Shown here piece by piece: positions 9,064 to 17,576 of a stretch of 64,000 bases of DNA. The translations under genes and the position numbers were made by a program. Every line of letters starts with the position of its first letter. Positions within the stretch are counted from its first letter, which is position 1. Source of the stretch: an uncultured Spirochaetota bacterium (GTDB lineage: Bacteria; Spirochaetota; Spirochaetia; JAFGXN01); NCBI GenBank assembly GCA_944390005.1, contig CALXOJ010000001.1:80363-144362 (forward strand), given 5' to 3'. The notes beneath the pieces are model-generated. The model was not told where the DNA came from, did no database searches, and was given only the letters and a program-made list of their open reading frames with translations.

Positions 9064-9537
9064 TCAGAAGAAAAGAATTTGCGGAACAAAAAGGTGAACA
9101 ATGGCGATGGCAATCAGAATTAAGCCGATGATGCCGCGATAGGCGAGGGCATAATTTTCGATTTTTTTGAATTTATTTTGTTCGTCTTCCTCGTCTTCGC
9201 TTTTTGATTCAATTTCAATTGATTCGGCAATTTCCAAACCGTTTTTGTTGCGGAAATAAAAGAGAATCAGTAAAACGCCTCCGATTAAACCGCCGACGGC
9301 AGGAAAAAAATCTCCGACAACGGGAATGCTGTGTCCGTCGTCGCTGACGGTGATGGCCAATTTAAACGCGCCGATGAGAAAAACCGTAATTCCCAAGATC
9401 AAAGGAAACAGAGGATAACTTTTTGTCAATTTCGAAAAGTCAAAGAAAAAATTGATCTTTTTGCCTAAAAGTTCGCAGGAAAGAACCAAACCGGCGGCTG
9501 CCAACGACGCTACCGATAAAAAGTAAAAGATATACAT
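9064..9537 (-). CDS. Small polytopic membrane protein, function unknown
   Basis: A 157-residue inner-membrane protein with about four hydrophobic helices (about 3-21, 45-63, 75-95 and 135-156) and an acidic, Glu/Asp/Ser-rich cytoplasmic loop between the third and fourth. I start at the ATG at 9535-9537 because it has a textbook GGAGGCG Shine-Dalgarno sequence; an upstream in-frame ATG would add 15 residues that lack one and run into the terminator of the preceding gene. I do not recognise the family. It stands alone between the glgC terminator and a terminator from the upstream minus-strand operon. Confidence 0.7.
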   Translation of the reverse strand: MYIFYFLSVASLAAAGLVLSCELLGKKINFFFDFSKLTKSYPLFPLILGITVFLIGAFKLAITVSDDGHSIPVVGDFFPAVGGLIGGVLLILFYFRNKNGLEIAESIEIESKSEDEEDEQNKFKKIENYALAYRGIIGLILIAIAIVHLFVPQILFF

Positions 9538-9563
9538 AATCGCCTCCTTTTTTAATGTAACAC

Positions 9564-9590
9564 AAAAAAAGAGCGCTGACAAGCTCTTTT
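9564..9590 (-). terminator. Terminator after the nnrE/nnrD operon
   Basis: An 8-bp perfect stem (9567-9574 with 9583-9590) and an 8-base loop; on the minus strand it ends in a run of seven T (9570-9564). It closes the minus-strand unit that ends with the gene at 9608-10114. Confidence 0.85.
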
Positions 9591-9607
9591 CTTCGTTTTG
9601 CCTCCGC

Positions 9608-10114
9608 TTACTTTCTGACGGTGATGATCAGCTCTGTTGATTCGTCTTTATTGGAAACGGTTAGGGAAATTTTTGAGGTTTCGGATTTCGGGAAGGGCAG
9701 CAGCGTCCATTGAAAGCCTTTTTCCGTTGGAACGGCGGAGAGGTTGTCGATTGAGGCGGTCCACTCGATTCCTTCATAAAAAAGCGTTACGGAAAAAGGC
9801 GGGACGGTTTTCGGTTTTTCGGCGGCAACCGGTTCTGCTGTCAGAATGACGCGGACGAATCCGTTTTCGGCAACGTCGGCCGAAGCAGTGAATTTAAAAT
9901 CTCCGACGCGGTTGGGCGAAATCAAATATGGGCGAAAAAGAAAAATCAGCATGCCGAAGAAAGCGATCATTGCCAAATCGAGCAGCAGAATTTTGTTTCC
10001 CCGTGAAAGCCGTTCCTTTTTGCGTTCCGGAAATTTTTCGGCGCGATAACGGCGGTAATCGGCGCGCAAAGGTGAAGGTTGGGAATTTTCGGAGGGATCA
10101 AAGGTTTCTTTCAT
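9608..10114 (-). CDS. Single-pass membrane protein, function unknown
   Basis: A 168-residue protein with a charged, Arg/Lys-rich cytoplasmic N-terminus (1-42), one membrane helix (about 43-63) and an extracytoplasmic beta-rich domain of about 100 residues with an immunoglobulin-like look (alternating Val/Thr/Phe strands such as GFVRVILTAEP). The start overlaps the stop of nnrE/nnrD (ATGA at 10111-10114), so the genes are coupled. No catalytic or binding motif is visible. I do not recognise the family; conservation among spirochaetes is likely but not shown here. Confidence 0.65.
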   Translation of the reverse strand: MKETFDPSENSQPSPLRADYRRYRAEKFPERKKERLSRGNKILLLDLAMIAFFGMLIFLFRPYLISPNRVGDFKFTASADVAENGFVRVILTAEPVAAEKPKTVPPFSVTLFYEGIEWTASIDNLSAVPTEKGFQWTLLPFPKSETSKISLTVSNKDESTELIITVRK

Positions 10115-11547
10115 AGCGGGCGTTCTCCTTGCGCAGTGACAAATGCGGCGGCGGCTTCAATCAAATCAGCGGCGGTAAACGGACCGCCGGCAGCTGCTTT
10201 TTTCCCGGCTTTGTTGTGAATGGCAACGGCTTCGACAGCCGCCGAATAGGGATCCTGTCGGCGCAGCAATGCGGCCGCTGTAATACCAGTCAGTACGTCG
10301 CCGCTGCCGGCTGTTCCCAATTCGGGAACCGGCGAATCGAAAACAGTTAAATCTCCCCGCGGCGAAGCGATGGCAGTGAAGGAAGATTTGTAGACAATAA
10401 CCGCGTTTTTTTCGGCGGAGAATCTGAGTAAATCGTCGTAAAATCGGGCAGAACCGGGGCAAAGACGTCTCCATTCTCCCGGATGTGGCGTCAGAATGGC
10501 TCCGTCGGCGAAACGGGCGTCAGGAAAATATTCGGCTGCCAGATTCAGTCCGTCGGCGTCGAGGACGCGCGGCATAGGAGTTTCGATAAATGTTTTTAAA
10601 ATCGGAAGTCGTTTTTCTGAACAGCCCCATCCGCAGCCGCATGCCCAAACCGAAAACGTTTGCGGGGAGGGTAAAGCCGTATCGTCAGCAAGAATCACCG
10701 ACGGTTCTTCGGAAAGGACAGAGCGTGCCGTTTCGGAATCCGTAAAAAGCGAGACGAGCCCGGCGCCGGTTTTAAAAGCGGCACGGGCGGCCAGAACCGC
10801 TGCTCCCGGATAGGCGGAGCAGCCGGCGTGCAAAGCGATGTGCCCCTTCGAATTTTTGAAATCAAACAAAGAAAACGGATGCGGCGACGGCATTGCTCCG
10901 AGCGCGGCGGCCGGCGGCGGGAAAGCGTTCGCCGGAAACGCGGCAGAGACTGTTTCGATAAAACCGCAGGCGTTTCGGTTGGCGGGTGTGTAAAAATCGG
11001 TTTTGCGCCGTTCAACGGTGAGTGTGAAGTCAGCTGTCAGGATCGGATCTGACGGCTGACGTTCGTCAAAAATACCGGAGGGCGCATCAACGGCGATGAC
11101 GAACGGTGAAGCTTGTCGGATGCGTTCAAACAGCGGCTGCCACGTTTCGGCAAGCGGATGATTCAATCCGATACCGAAGAGAGCGTCGACGACGGCGGTT
11201 TGAGAGGAGGGTTCAAAATCGGAGAGGGTTTCGACGTACAATCCCTGCCGTTCGCAGCGGCGGCGATTCAATGCCGTTAGAGGCTTCGCTTCTCCCTCTG
11301 CAGCAAATAATCGTACATCCAATCCTTTGGAAAGCAATGCCCGTGCGATGACAAAACCGTCTCCGCCGTTGTGTCCGCGGCCGCATAAAACGGCAACAGA
11401 GGAGAGCGAACGGTCTTTACACAGTGTTTCGATTCGCTGTGCCATCGCGAAACCGGCGTGTTCCATCAGGATTTCGGGTGATAATTCGTATTCGGAGAAG
11501 ATCTTCTCCTCAATTTGAAACATTTGTTTAAAAGTGTAAAGCCCCAT
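10111..11547 (-). CDS. nnr: Bifunctional NAD(P)H-hydrate epimerase/ADP-dependent dehydratase
   Basis: A 478-residue fusion that repairs damaged NADH and NADPH. The N-terminal YjeF_N epimerase domain (about 1-210) has CGRGHNGGDGFVIARAL and VDAPSGI; the C-terminal ribokinase-like dehydratase domain (about 225-470) has the KGH start, DADGLNL, TPHPGE and the catalytic GTAGSGDVLTG motif. There is no Shine-Dalgarno sequence before the ATG at 11547; instead a perfect extended -10 box ends 7 bases upstream, so the message is probably leaderless. It overlaps the downstream membrane-protein gene by 4 bases and lies 43 bases after the NHL-like lipoprotein gene on the same strand. Confidence 0.92.
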   Translation of the reverse strand: MGLYTFKQMFQIEEKIFSEYELSPEILMEHAGFAMAQRIETLCKDRSLSSVAVLCGRGHNGGDGFVIARALLSKGLDVRLFAAEGEAKPLTALNRRRCERQGLYVETLSDFEPSSQTAVVDALFGIGLNHPLAETWQPLFERIRQASPFVIAVDAPSGIFDERQPSDPILTADFTLTVERRKTDFYTPANRNACGFIETVSAAFPANAFPPPAAALGAMPSPHPFSLFDFKNSKGHIALHAGCSAYPGAAVLAARAAFKTGAGLVSLFTDSETARSVLSEEPSVILADDTALPSPQTFSVWACGCGWGCSEKRLPILKTFIETPMPRVLDADGLNLAAEYFPDARFADGAILTPHPGEWRRLCPGSARFYDDLLRFSAEKNAVIVYKSSFTAIASPRGDLTVFDSPVPELGTAGSGDVLTGITAAALLRRQDPYSAAVEAVAIHNKAGKKAAAGGPFTAADLIEAAAAFVTAQGERPL

Positions 11548-11554
11548 CGTTTCG

Positions 11555-11563
11555 ATTATATCA
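11555..11563 (-). promoter_or_regulatory. Extended -10 box directly before nnr
   Basis: On the minus strand the bases TGA then TATAAT end 7 bases before the ATG of nnr. The spacing puts the transcription start at or next to the A of the ATG. The -35 position is poor, which is common for extended -10 promoters. Confidence 0.6.
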
Positions 11564-11590
11564 CGTGAACGGAAATCGGGGAAGCGGTTT

Positions 11591-12778
11591 TTATAAATCG
11601 GTTCGCCACCAGTAAATTTCAGCCTTCTCTTCGGTAAAGACGATGCCGACCGTAATTCCTTCCGGAGAAACGCAGCGGCGCATCAGGAGAATCTTTTCGA
11701 ATCCGGTGAAAATTCTCTTTGTGACGATATCCTGTGAAAATTGATTGAGAATCAAAAGGCGTTCGATTCCAGGTTCTTCAATAGAAGAGAAAAAGAGATT
11801 TCCGTGTAAATCAAATCCATCGGCGGAGAGCATGACGGGATAAACCGCCTCTTCGGAAAGTGCGCTGCCGACAGTTTTGGTTTCGGTATTCGGCAGATTG
11901 AAGTATCCTTCAAATTTGTTTTTTTCGAGATTTCGAACCCAGACGACAGTTTTGAGAAAATCAAAATTGGCTGAGTTGGTTTTATTGGAATGCTCGATAT
12001 AAATATCGGTTCGAATGAAAATGCGGGAAGGGGTGTGTGAAGGGAGAATTTCCCCTTGACGGGAGACGGTTTCTTTTTGGACAGAAGGAACACTTCGATC
12101 TGGAAAATCGGCTTTGTACAGCAGTGTGCCGTTGTCGTCATACTTGAAAAAAACGCTCCCGTTTTTCGTTTGACAGGTAATGTTGAGGCAGTCGCGGTTG
12201 TCGACGGAGATGTCGGTGATAAATGGGAACGGATTTCCGGAGATGCCTTCCTGTCCGAGTGTGTATTCCGCTTCGCCTGTTTTGCCGAAACAGATTACCG
12301 TGCAGACGAGCGGCACGCCGTATTCGGTTGAAACAACAGCGTTTTCAAACGGTCTTCGGTCGACAATGTAAATACGCTTTTGTGAATTGACTGCAAATTC
12401 GGTGATTTTGTGAAACGGAAAGGCAAACGCTTTCTTTGTCACCTCTTTTCCCGGTTCCGCATTCTCTTTTAAAAGCGTCGGCGGCGGGTTGAGCTCGGGA
12501 TCGAACCACAGCGTGAGGATTTCACCGTAAGAGTTGAACTCCATCAGTTTGTTGACGCCGGGATCCATGACATAAATCAAGCCGTCGCGCATTTTAATGC
12601 GAACATTTTGCAGTGACGGAGATCGGTTGTCGGTAAAAAAAGCCAAGTCGGTCTCCGTTTTTCCGATCGGCAGTTCAAAAAGTTTTTCCGGCATAATGAG
12701 CCGGGTTTCTCCCGAACGGCAGCCGATTGCCGCCGCTGCGCCCGTCAGAACAAACAGCAGAGTCCGAAATATCTTCAT
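11591..12778 (-). CDS. NHL/beta-propeller-like lipoprotein (TP0421/LIC_12708-like)
   Basis: A 395-residue exported lipoprotein: hydrophobic signal (about 4-19) ending in the relaxed spirochaetal lipobox AAIGC with Cys20. The rest is beta-rich with repeated short blades such as DGLIYVMDPGVNKLMEFNSYG and the DISVDNRDCLNI segment, as in six-bladed NHL-like propellers. It resembles a conserved spirochaetal lipoprotein family that I know as LIC_12708 in Leptospira and near TP0421 in T. pallidum; this is from memory. No Shine-Dalgarno sequence precedes the ATG; a TTGAAT-N17-TAATAT promoter ends 6 bases before it, suggesting a leaderless message. It is transcribed divergently from secA. Confidence 0.75.
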   Translation of the reverse strand: MKIFRTLLFVLTGAAAAIGCRSGETRLIMPEKLFELPIGKTETDLAFFTDNRSPSLQNVRIKMRDGLIYVMDPGVNKLMEFNSYGEILTLWFDPELNPPPTLLKENAEPGKEVTKKAFAFPFHKITEFAVNSQKRIYIVDRRPFENAVVSTEYGVPLVCTVICFGKTGEAEYTLGQEGISGNPFPFITDISVDNRDCLNITCQTKNGSVFFKYDDNGTLLYKADFPDRSVPSVQKETVSRQGEILPSHTPSRIFIRTDIYIEHSNKTNSANFDFLKTVVWVRNLEKNKFEGYFNLPNTETKTVGSALSEEAVYPVMLSADGFDLHGNLFFSSIEEPGIERLLILNQFSQDIVTKRIFTGFEKILLMRRCVSPEGITVGIVFTEEKAEIYWWRTDL

Positions 12779-12784
12779 TTTTTT

Positions 12785-12813
12785 ATATTAGCGAAAGCGA
12801 GTTAAAAATTCAA
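12785..12813 (-). promoter_or_regulatory. Promoter of the NHL-like lipoprotein gene
   Basis: On the minus strand a TTGAAT -35 element (12813-12808), a 17-base spacer and a TAATAT -10 element (12790-12785) end 6 bases before the ATG, leaving no room for a ribosome-binding site. Confidence 0.6.
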
Positions 12814-12842
12814 CCTGTCAAATAAATAAAAGATTTTTCTTC

Positions 12843-12871
12843 TTGCCGAAGCGCGGTTTTTTTATTATTAT
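12843..12871 (+). promoter_or_regulatory. secA promoter
   Basis: A TTGCCG -35 element (12843-12848) and a TATTAT -10 element (12866-12871) with a 17-base spacer. The predicted leader is about 34 bases and contains an AGAGGTGAT Shine-Dalgarno sequence just before the ATG at 12912. Confidence 0.55.
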
Positions 12872-12911
12872 ATTCTTATTATTTGCGCATTGTTTGCAGC
12901 AGAGGTGATCC

Positions 12912-15653
12912 ATGTCTCTTTTCAGTCGAATCAGTAAAAAAATTTATGGAACGAAAAACGAAAAAGATATCAAACGGTTATTGCCGTTTGTGGCGGCTAT
13001 TAATGCCTTAGAATCGGAAATGATGGCGCTCCCCGAACCGGCTTTTGCCGAACGGACAGAGGCTTTAAGGAAACGGTGCCGGGAGAAGGGAGAATCTTTG
13101 GATTCCCTGCTGCCGGAAGCGTTTGCCTTGGTTAGGGAAGCGGCGCGGCGCAAACTCGGCGAACGCCATTACGACGTTCAGCTGATGGGCGGAATCGTCC
13201 TGCACGACGGAAAGATCACCGAAATGAAGACCGGTGAAGGAAAGACGCTGTCGTGCGTAACGGCGGCGTACCTCAATTCGTTGAGCGGTGAAGGCGTTCA
13301 TGTCGTTACTGTCAACGATTATCTGGCACAGCGCGACGCTGATTGGATGCGGCCGGTGTATAATCTGCTGGGAGTCACCGTCGGAACAGTGCTTCCCAAC
13401 ATGGATTACGATGCCAAGCGGAAGGCGTACCGCTGCGACATCACTTACGGAACCAACAACGAGTTCGGTTTTGATTATTTGCGCGATAACATGGCGCGGT
13501 CGATTGAGCAGAAAGTTCAACGCGGTCACCATTACTGCATTATCGATGAAATCGACTCGATTTTGATTGATGAAGCGAGAACGCCGTTGATCATTTCCGG
13601 TCAGGCGGATGATGATACGCCGAAATTCGCGCAGGTCAACAATCTGGTTCGATATTTTGAAGAGGTGAAGAAAGATCCGGCGACCGATGAGTATCCGCAG
13701 GAGGACGCCGATTGTGTCGGCGATTATAAAGCAGACGAAAAGAGCAAACGCATCACTTTTACCAATCAAGGTATGCTGAAGCTCGAATCGCTGCTGCAAA
13801 CGCACAAGATCATCAACGGATCGCTTTTTGATCCCGAGAATTTCGAATATACGCACTACATGACACAGGCTATGCGGGCTCATAAAATGTTTAAGCGCGA
13901 TGTTGATTACGTGGTTCAGGACGGAAAGGTGGAAATTGTCGATGAGTTTACCGGACGCGTTTTGGTCGGCCGACGTTATTCCGAAGGACTGCACCAGGCC
14001 ATTGAAGCGAAAGAACACATCACCATCGCTAAACGCAATCGGACGCTGGCGACCATTACCTTTCAAAATTACTTCCGTCTTTACAAAAAAATCTCCGGTA
14101 TGACGGGAACCGCCGAAACGGAAGCCAAAGAGTTTGCCAAAATTTACGGCGTTGACGTCGTTGTCATTCCGACAAACCGTCCCGTTGCCCGCGTTGACAG
14201 CAACGATTTGATTTATTTCAATGCCGACTATAAATACAATGCGATTGCCAAAGAGGTCAAAGCGTGCCAGCAAAAAGGTCAGCCGGTATTGGTCGGAACC
14301 GTTTCGATTGAAAAATCGGAGCTGTTGTCAAAGTATTTTTTGAAATACGGCATCCGGCATGAAGTTCTGAATGCCAAAAATCATCAGAGGGAGGCGATGA
14401 TTGTCGCCGAAGCGGGAGCCAAAGGAGCTGTCACCATTGCTACCAACATGGCTGGCCGCGGTACCGACATCAAACTCGGCGGTAACCCCGATTTCCGGGC
14501 CCGCCGCCGCGTTGGCAGCGAAGCTTCACCGGAAGAGTACTTGCAGGCTTACGAAGAAGAGTATGCAAAATGGAAGAAAGATTACGACGAAGTTTGCGCT
14601 CTCGGCGGATTGTATATTCTCGGCACCGAGCGTCATGAATCGCGGCGTATCGACAACCAGCTGCGCGGCCGTTCGGGACGTCAAGGCGATCCGGGATTTT
14701 CCCGCTTCTATCTTTCGCTTGATGATGATTTGATGCGGCTTTTCGGCGGAGACAGTCTGAAGTCGCTCATTTCCCGTCTGGGAATGGCTGATGAAGAACC
14801 GATTGAGCATCGTATGATTTCCCGTTCCATTGAACGGGCGCAAAACAAGGTTGAAGACCGTAACTACGAAATCCGTAAACATTTGCTTGAATATGACGAT
14901 GTTCTTAACGAACAGAGAAAGGTCATTTACGGTCAGCGTGACGAAATCCTGACAGACGATAACCTCTCCGCGCGGATTATCGCATCAGCACGAGAGTTGG
15001 TTGAAGAGTGCGCCGCCGAAATGTTCGCTTCTACCGACACTAAAGCCGCCGCTTTTGCCCGCTTTTGCAACGATATGATGACCCGATTCCATCTCGATGT
15101 GGAGAGCCGGAACCTCGATTACGGAAAAATGAAAGAGTCTCAAATTGTCGGCGCCGTCATGGAAATGATTGAGGAGGATATCCGCGGCAAAGAGACACTT
15201 GTCGGTAAAGCGCCTCTGAACAGCTTTATCCGCGCCGTTTACCTCAATAAAATCGATCAAGCGTGGCAGAACCACCTCGAAGAACTTGAAGCGCTGCGCG
15301 ATGCCGTCAACCTCCGCGCTTACGCTCAAAAAAATCCGCTGCTTGAGTATAAACTCGAAGGATTTGACATCTTCGACAAACTGATTTTCCGCATCAAAGA
15401 CGACATGGCGCAGAGCATCGTTAAAATACGCATCAGCACCGAAAACGCTCAAACTTCCGCCAAAAAACCGATCTCCGACTTCCGCGCTTCCCACAGCGAT
15501 CTTTCGCAATTCGGCGGCCGGCAGCCGGTTTCCTCGGCTCAGCCCGGCAACCGTTCGGTAACCGTGGTTCGCAGCGGCGCGAAAGTCGGCCGCAACGATC
15601 CGTGCCCGTGCGGCAGCGGGAAAAAGTACAAAAACTGCTGCGGCAATAAATAA
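12912..15653 (+). CDS. secA: Preprotein translocase ATPase SecA
   Basis: The motor that drives proteins through SecYEG, 913 residues. It has the DEAD-type Walker A TGEGKT (107-112), Walker B in IIDEIDSILIDEART, the preprotein cross-linking domain, the second nucleotide-binding domain with NMAGRGTDIKLGGNP and the arginine-finger region QLRGRSGRQGDPG, a helical scaffold, and a C-terminal SEC-C zinc motif (CPCGSGKKYKNCC, last 19 residues) that contacts SecB or the ribosome. Length and order are normal. A PF06541 membrane protein gene starts 9 bases downstream and is likely co-transcribed. Confidence 0.97.
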   Translation: MSLFSRISKKIYGTKNEKDIKRLLPFVAAINALESEMMALPEPAFAERTEALRKRCREKGESLDSLLPEAFALVREAARRKLGERHYDVQLMGGIVLHDGKITEMKTGEGKTLSCVTAAYLNSLSGEGVHVVTVNDYLAQRDADWMRPVYNLLGVTVGTVLPNMDYDAKRKAYRCDITYGTNNEFGFDYLRDNMARSIEQKVQRGHHYCIIDEIDSILIDEARTPLIISGQADDDTPKFAQVNNLVRYFEEVKKDPATDEYPQEDADCVGDYKADEKSKRITFTNQGMLKLESLLQTHKIINGSLFDPENFEYTHYMTQAMRAHKMFKRDVDYVVQDGKVEIVDEFTGRVLVGRRYSEGLHQAIEAKEHITIAKRNRTLATITFQNYFRLYKKISGMTGTAETEAKEFAKIYGVDVVVIPTNRPVARVDSNDLIYFNADYKYNAIAKEVKACQQKGQPVLVGTVSIEKSELLSKYFLKYGIRHEVLNAKNHQREAMIVAEAGAKGAVTIATNMAGRGTDIKLGGNPDFRARRRVGSEASPEEYLQAYEEEYAKWKKDYDEVCALGGLYILGTERHESRRIDNQLRGRSGRQGDPGFSRFYLSLDDDLMRLFGGDSLKSLISRLGMADEEPIEHRMISRSIERAQNKVEDRNYEIRKHLLEYDDVLNEQRKVIYGQRDEILTDDNLSARIIASARELVEECAAEMFASTDTKAAAFARFCNDMMTRFHLDVESRNLDYGKMKESQIVGAVMEMIEEDIRGKETLVGKAPLNSFIRAVYLNKIDQAWQNHLEELEALRDAVNLRAYAQKNPLLEYKLEGFDIFDKLIFRIKDDMAQSIVKIRISTENAQTSAKKPISDFRASHSDLSQFGGRQPVSSAQPGNRSVTVVRSGAKVGRNDPCPCGSGKKYKNCCGNK

Positions 15654-15662
15654 GGAGAGATT

Positions 15663-16439
15663 ATGACGGTTTTTCAAACGGCGGCGCCTTGGGTCTTTTG
15701 GCTGGCGTTTTACGGTTTTATCGGCTGGGTTTACGAATCGATTCTCTGCTCCGTCAAAGCGCGTAAATGGATCAACCGAGGCTTTCTGCATGGACCGTAC
15801 TGCCCTATCTACGGATTCGGCGCTGTCACCGTCATTCTCGTTCTCGGCCGCATCTCAAATCCCGTTGCCCTCTTTTTTCTCGGAGCGCTCCTCACCTGCA
15901 CACTCGAATACATCACCTCGTGGGGAATGGAGAAACTTTTTCACGCCCGGTGGTGGGACTATCGATACATGAAATTTCAAATTAACGGACGCGTTTGTCT
16001 GGCTGGCGCTGTCATTTTTGGAGCGATGACCGTAGTTGTTATCAAAGCGGTTCATCCCTTTGTTTCTGAAATGACAGCCCGCATTCCGTTTCCGTGGCTG
16101 GCGGCGATTGACGCCGTATTGATTGTCGGAGGGGCTGCCGATACCGTTGTGACCGTTGTTCGTCTGAAAAGTTTCAACCGCAGACTTAAAGAAATCGACG
16201 CCAAAGTGCGGGAAATCCTCGATGAAGGACGCAAAGAGTGGCATCGTCGAGTGGAGCAGGCAGCCGAAGAGAGCCGTGGAACCGTTGACCGCATCCGCGA
16301 GGCGTACAATGCTCGCCGGAGTGAATGGCAAAAGGTTCTCGATTATCAGCAGAATTTGAAAAAGAAATTCCCCGCCTATCGTTCCGTTTTGTGGCACGAC
16401 GCCTTCGAGCAGCTGCGCCGCTCTGTCAAAGAAAAATAA
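15663..16439 (+). CDS. PF06541-type membrane protein (putative ABC transporter permease)
   Basis: A 258-residue membrane protein. The first 175 residues hold four to five helices with the family motifs FIGWVYESI, GFLHGPYCPIYGFGA and EYITSWGMEKLFHARWWDY, which I associate with the CmpB-type putative ABC-transporter type IV family. The last 80 residues are a charged cytoplasmic coiled coil. No ATP-binding partner is encoded nearby, so transport is not established. It follows secA by 9 bases with a GGAG Shine-Dalgarno sequence and is followed by a hairpin-rich repeat. Confidence 0.8.
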   Translation: MTVFQTAAPWVFWLAFYGFIGWVYESILCSVKARKWINRGFLHGPYCPIYGFGAVTVILVLGRISNPVALFFLGALLTCTLEYITSWGMEKLFHARWWDYRYMKFQINGRVCLAGAVIFGAMTVVVIKAVHPFVSEMTARIPFPWLAAIDAVLIVGGAADTVVTVVRLKSFNRRLKEIDAKVREILDEGRKEWHRRVEQAAEESRGTVDRIREAYNARRSEWQKVLDYQQNLKKKFPAYRSVLWHDAFEQLRRSVKEK

Positions 16440-16492
16440 ACTTCTGCCGCCGTCCGGCTTCCGCAAATCGCTCCGCACGGTGTTTTCAGAGC

Positions 16493-16635
16493 TTCGGGCG
16501 CATGTGCGCTTTCCGCGCACACCGGGCTTTCCGCTGCAATTCGCGGCATCCTGGGCTTCTCACCGCGGCAAAGCTGCCGCTTTGCCCTGCGCCTTTTTTC
16601 CGTCTGCCGCTCATTTCCGCTTCAATCCCTTGCGC
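16493..16635 (+). repeat. GC-rich hairpin repeat, copy 1
   Basis: Part of a 300-base non-coding gap (16440-16740). It matches the reverse complement of 60465-60608 in three exact blocks: 26 bases (16520-16545), 27 bases (16567-16593) and 33 bases (16598-16630). It contains a hairpin of GTGCGC arms (16504-16509 and 16515-16520) and a perfect 8-bp hairpin (16567-16574 with 16579-16586). The base composition is much richer in G+C than the flanking gap. Short open frames across it are not supported as genes. Confidence 0.85.
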
Positions 16636-16740
16636 CTTCGGCAAAGACATTGCTTTTATTTGCGAATCGGAGGCTCTTCAATGCCGGCGTTAACAAGAGA
16701 TTGATCTTCAAACCGCAAGCGGTCTGGAAAGATGTTCTTT

Positions 16741-17310
16741 TTATTCATCTTCAATGCGTTTGAGAATGCGTGCGGGAACGCCGCCGACTACGGTGAGAGG
16801 CGGCACATCCTTGGTAACGACGGCACCGGCAGCGATGACCGCACCGTCGCCGATCTTAATTCCCGGCAGAAGAGTGGCGTGAGCGCCCACCCAAACGTTT
16901 TTCCCCAATACAATCGGTGCGGCCGACAAATCGGCGCGTTTTTCCGGATTGAGGGAGTGATTCAGCGTTGCGAAGACAACCTGATGGCCGATAAGGCATC
17001 CGTCGCCGATAACGACTCCTCCTTGATCTTGAAAACAGCACCCGGAATTAATGAAAACGTTTTTCCCGACGCTGATATTCTTTCCGAAGTCGGTGTAAAT
17101 CGGCGGAAACAGAGAGAAGCTCTCATCAACCGGCTTGCCGATTAATTGCGAAAAAAGCAGACGCAGTTCTTCGCCTTCCGTCGCGGAATTGATTTGCGCC
17201 GTCAGACGGCGGGCTTCGGCCGCCGCTTCGTGCATAAACTCATGAACAGAAGAGCCGGCGCGGATATACGGCTCCTTTTGAATCATCTCAACATACTCGT
17301 TTGCGTTCAT
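16741..17310 (-). CDS. Maltose/galactoside O-acetyltransferase family protein
   Basis: A 189-residue acetyl-CoA-dependent sugar O-acetyltransferase of the LacA/Maa family. A helical Maa-type N-terminus (about 1-60) precedes a left-handed beta-helix of hexapeptide repeats (about 75-185) with the catalytic His of the [11 protein letters not shown] loop and the family ending [13 protein letters not shown]. Start at 17310 has a GGGAGA Shine-Dalgarno sequence. It has its own promoter (17347-17375) and is flanked on both sides by GC-rich hairpin repeats, which makes this gene a candidate for acquisition or rearrangement by repeat-mediated recombination. The sugar acceptor is unknown. Confidence 0.9.
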   Translation of the reverse strand: MNANEYVEMIQKEPYIRAGSSVHEFMHEAAAEARRLTAQINSATEGEELRLLFSQLIGKPVDESFSLFPPIYTDFGKNISVGKNVFINSGCCFQDQGGVVIGDGCLIGHQVVFATLNHSLNPEKRADLSAAPIVLGKNVWVGAHATLLPGIKIGDGAVIAAGAVVTKDVPPLTVVGGVPARILKRIEDE

Positions 17311-17346
17311 AAATCTCCCTGAACGCCGCTGCGGGCGTTTGTTGAC

Positions 17347-17375
17347 AGTATGCGTCGATTTCCGGTTTGAGTCAA
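17347..17375 (-). promoter_or_regulatory. Promoter of the acetyltransferase gene
   Basis: On the minus strand TTGACT (17375-17370), a 17-base spacer and CATACT (17352-17347). The predicted leader of about 30 bases contains a small hairpin with AACGCC arms ahead of the Shine-Dalgarno sequence. Confidence 0.6.
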
Positions 17376-17425
17376 ATACTTTAAAGCGATGAAGCGTTAT
17401 GTCAAAAAAGCATTGCTGTTTCGTT

Positions 17426-17560
17426 ATTTTTCGGGCGTCCCGGCTTCGCCGTCGGCGCCCTCCGAGCTCGGTCTGCCCGTCTGTCGACGGGCAGACGGGC
17501 TTGCGCCCCTCTCCGGGCGCCTGACGCCTTCGGCAGCGCTTTGGGAACTTTTGCGAATCG
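17426..17560 (+). repeat. GC-rich hairpin repeat of a second type, copy 1
   Basis: A block of GC-rich palindromes in the gap between the acetyltransferase and LysR genes. Its centre is a perfect 11-bp hairpin (17471-17481 with 17486-17496, loop TGTC) followed by GGGCTTGCGCCCC. The same layout, with shorter 7-bp arms of the same GTCTGCC sequence, occurs at 60256-60375. A short open frame running through it (17389-17580) is composed of the repeat and is not supported as a gene. Confidence 0.7.
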
Positions 17561-17576
17561 GCTGCCTGAACGCGGT

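Noticed and set aside
13065..14273. A 402-codon open frame on the minus strand
   Set aside because: It lies entirely antisense to secA, has no start signal and no family features. It is a by-product of secA codon use.
14985..15791. A 268-codon minus-strand open frame
   Set aside because: Antisense to the secA end and the following gene; composition is that of a shadow frame.
16325..16704. Short plus-strand open frames after the PF06541 gene
   Set aside because: They run through the hairpin repeat, which is shared with another intergenic region in inverted orientation, so coding is unlikely.
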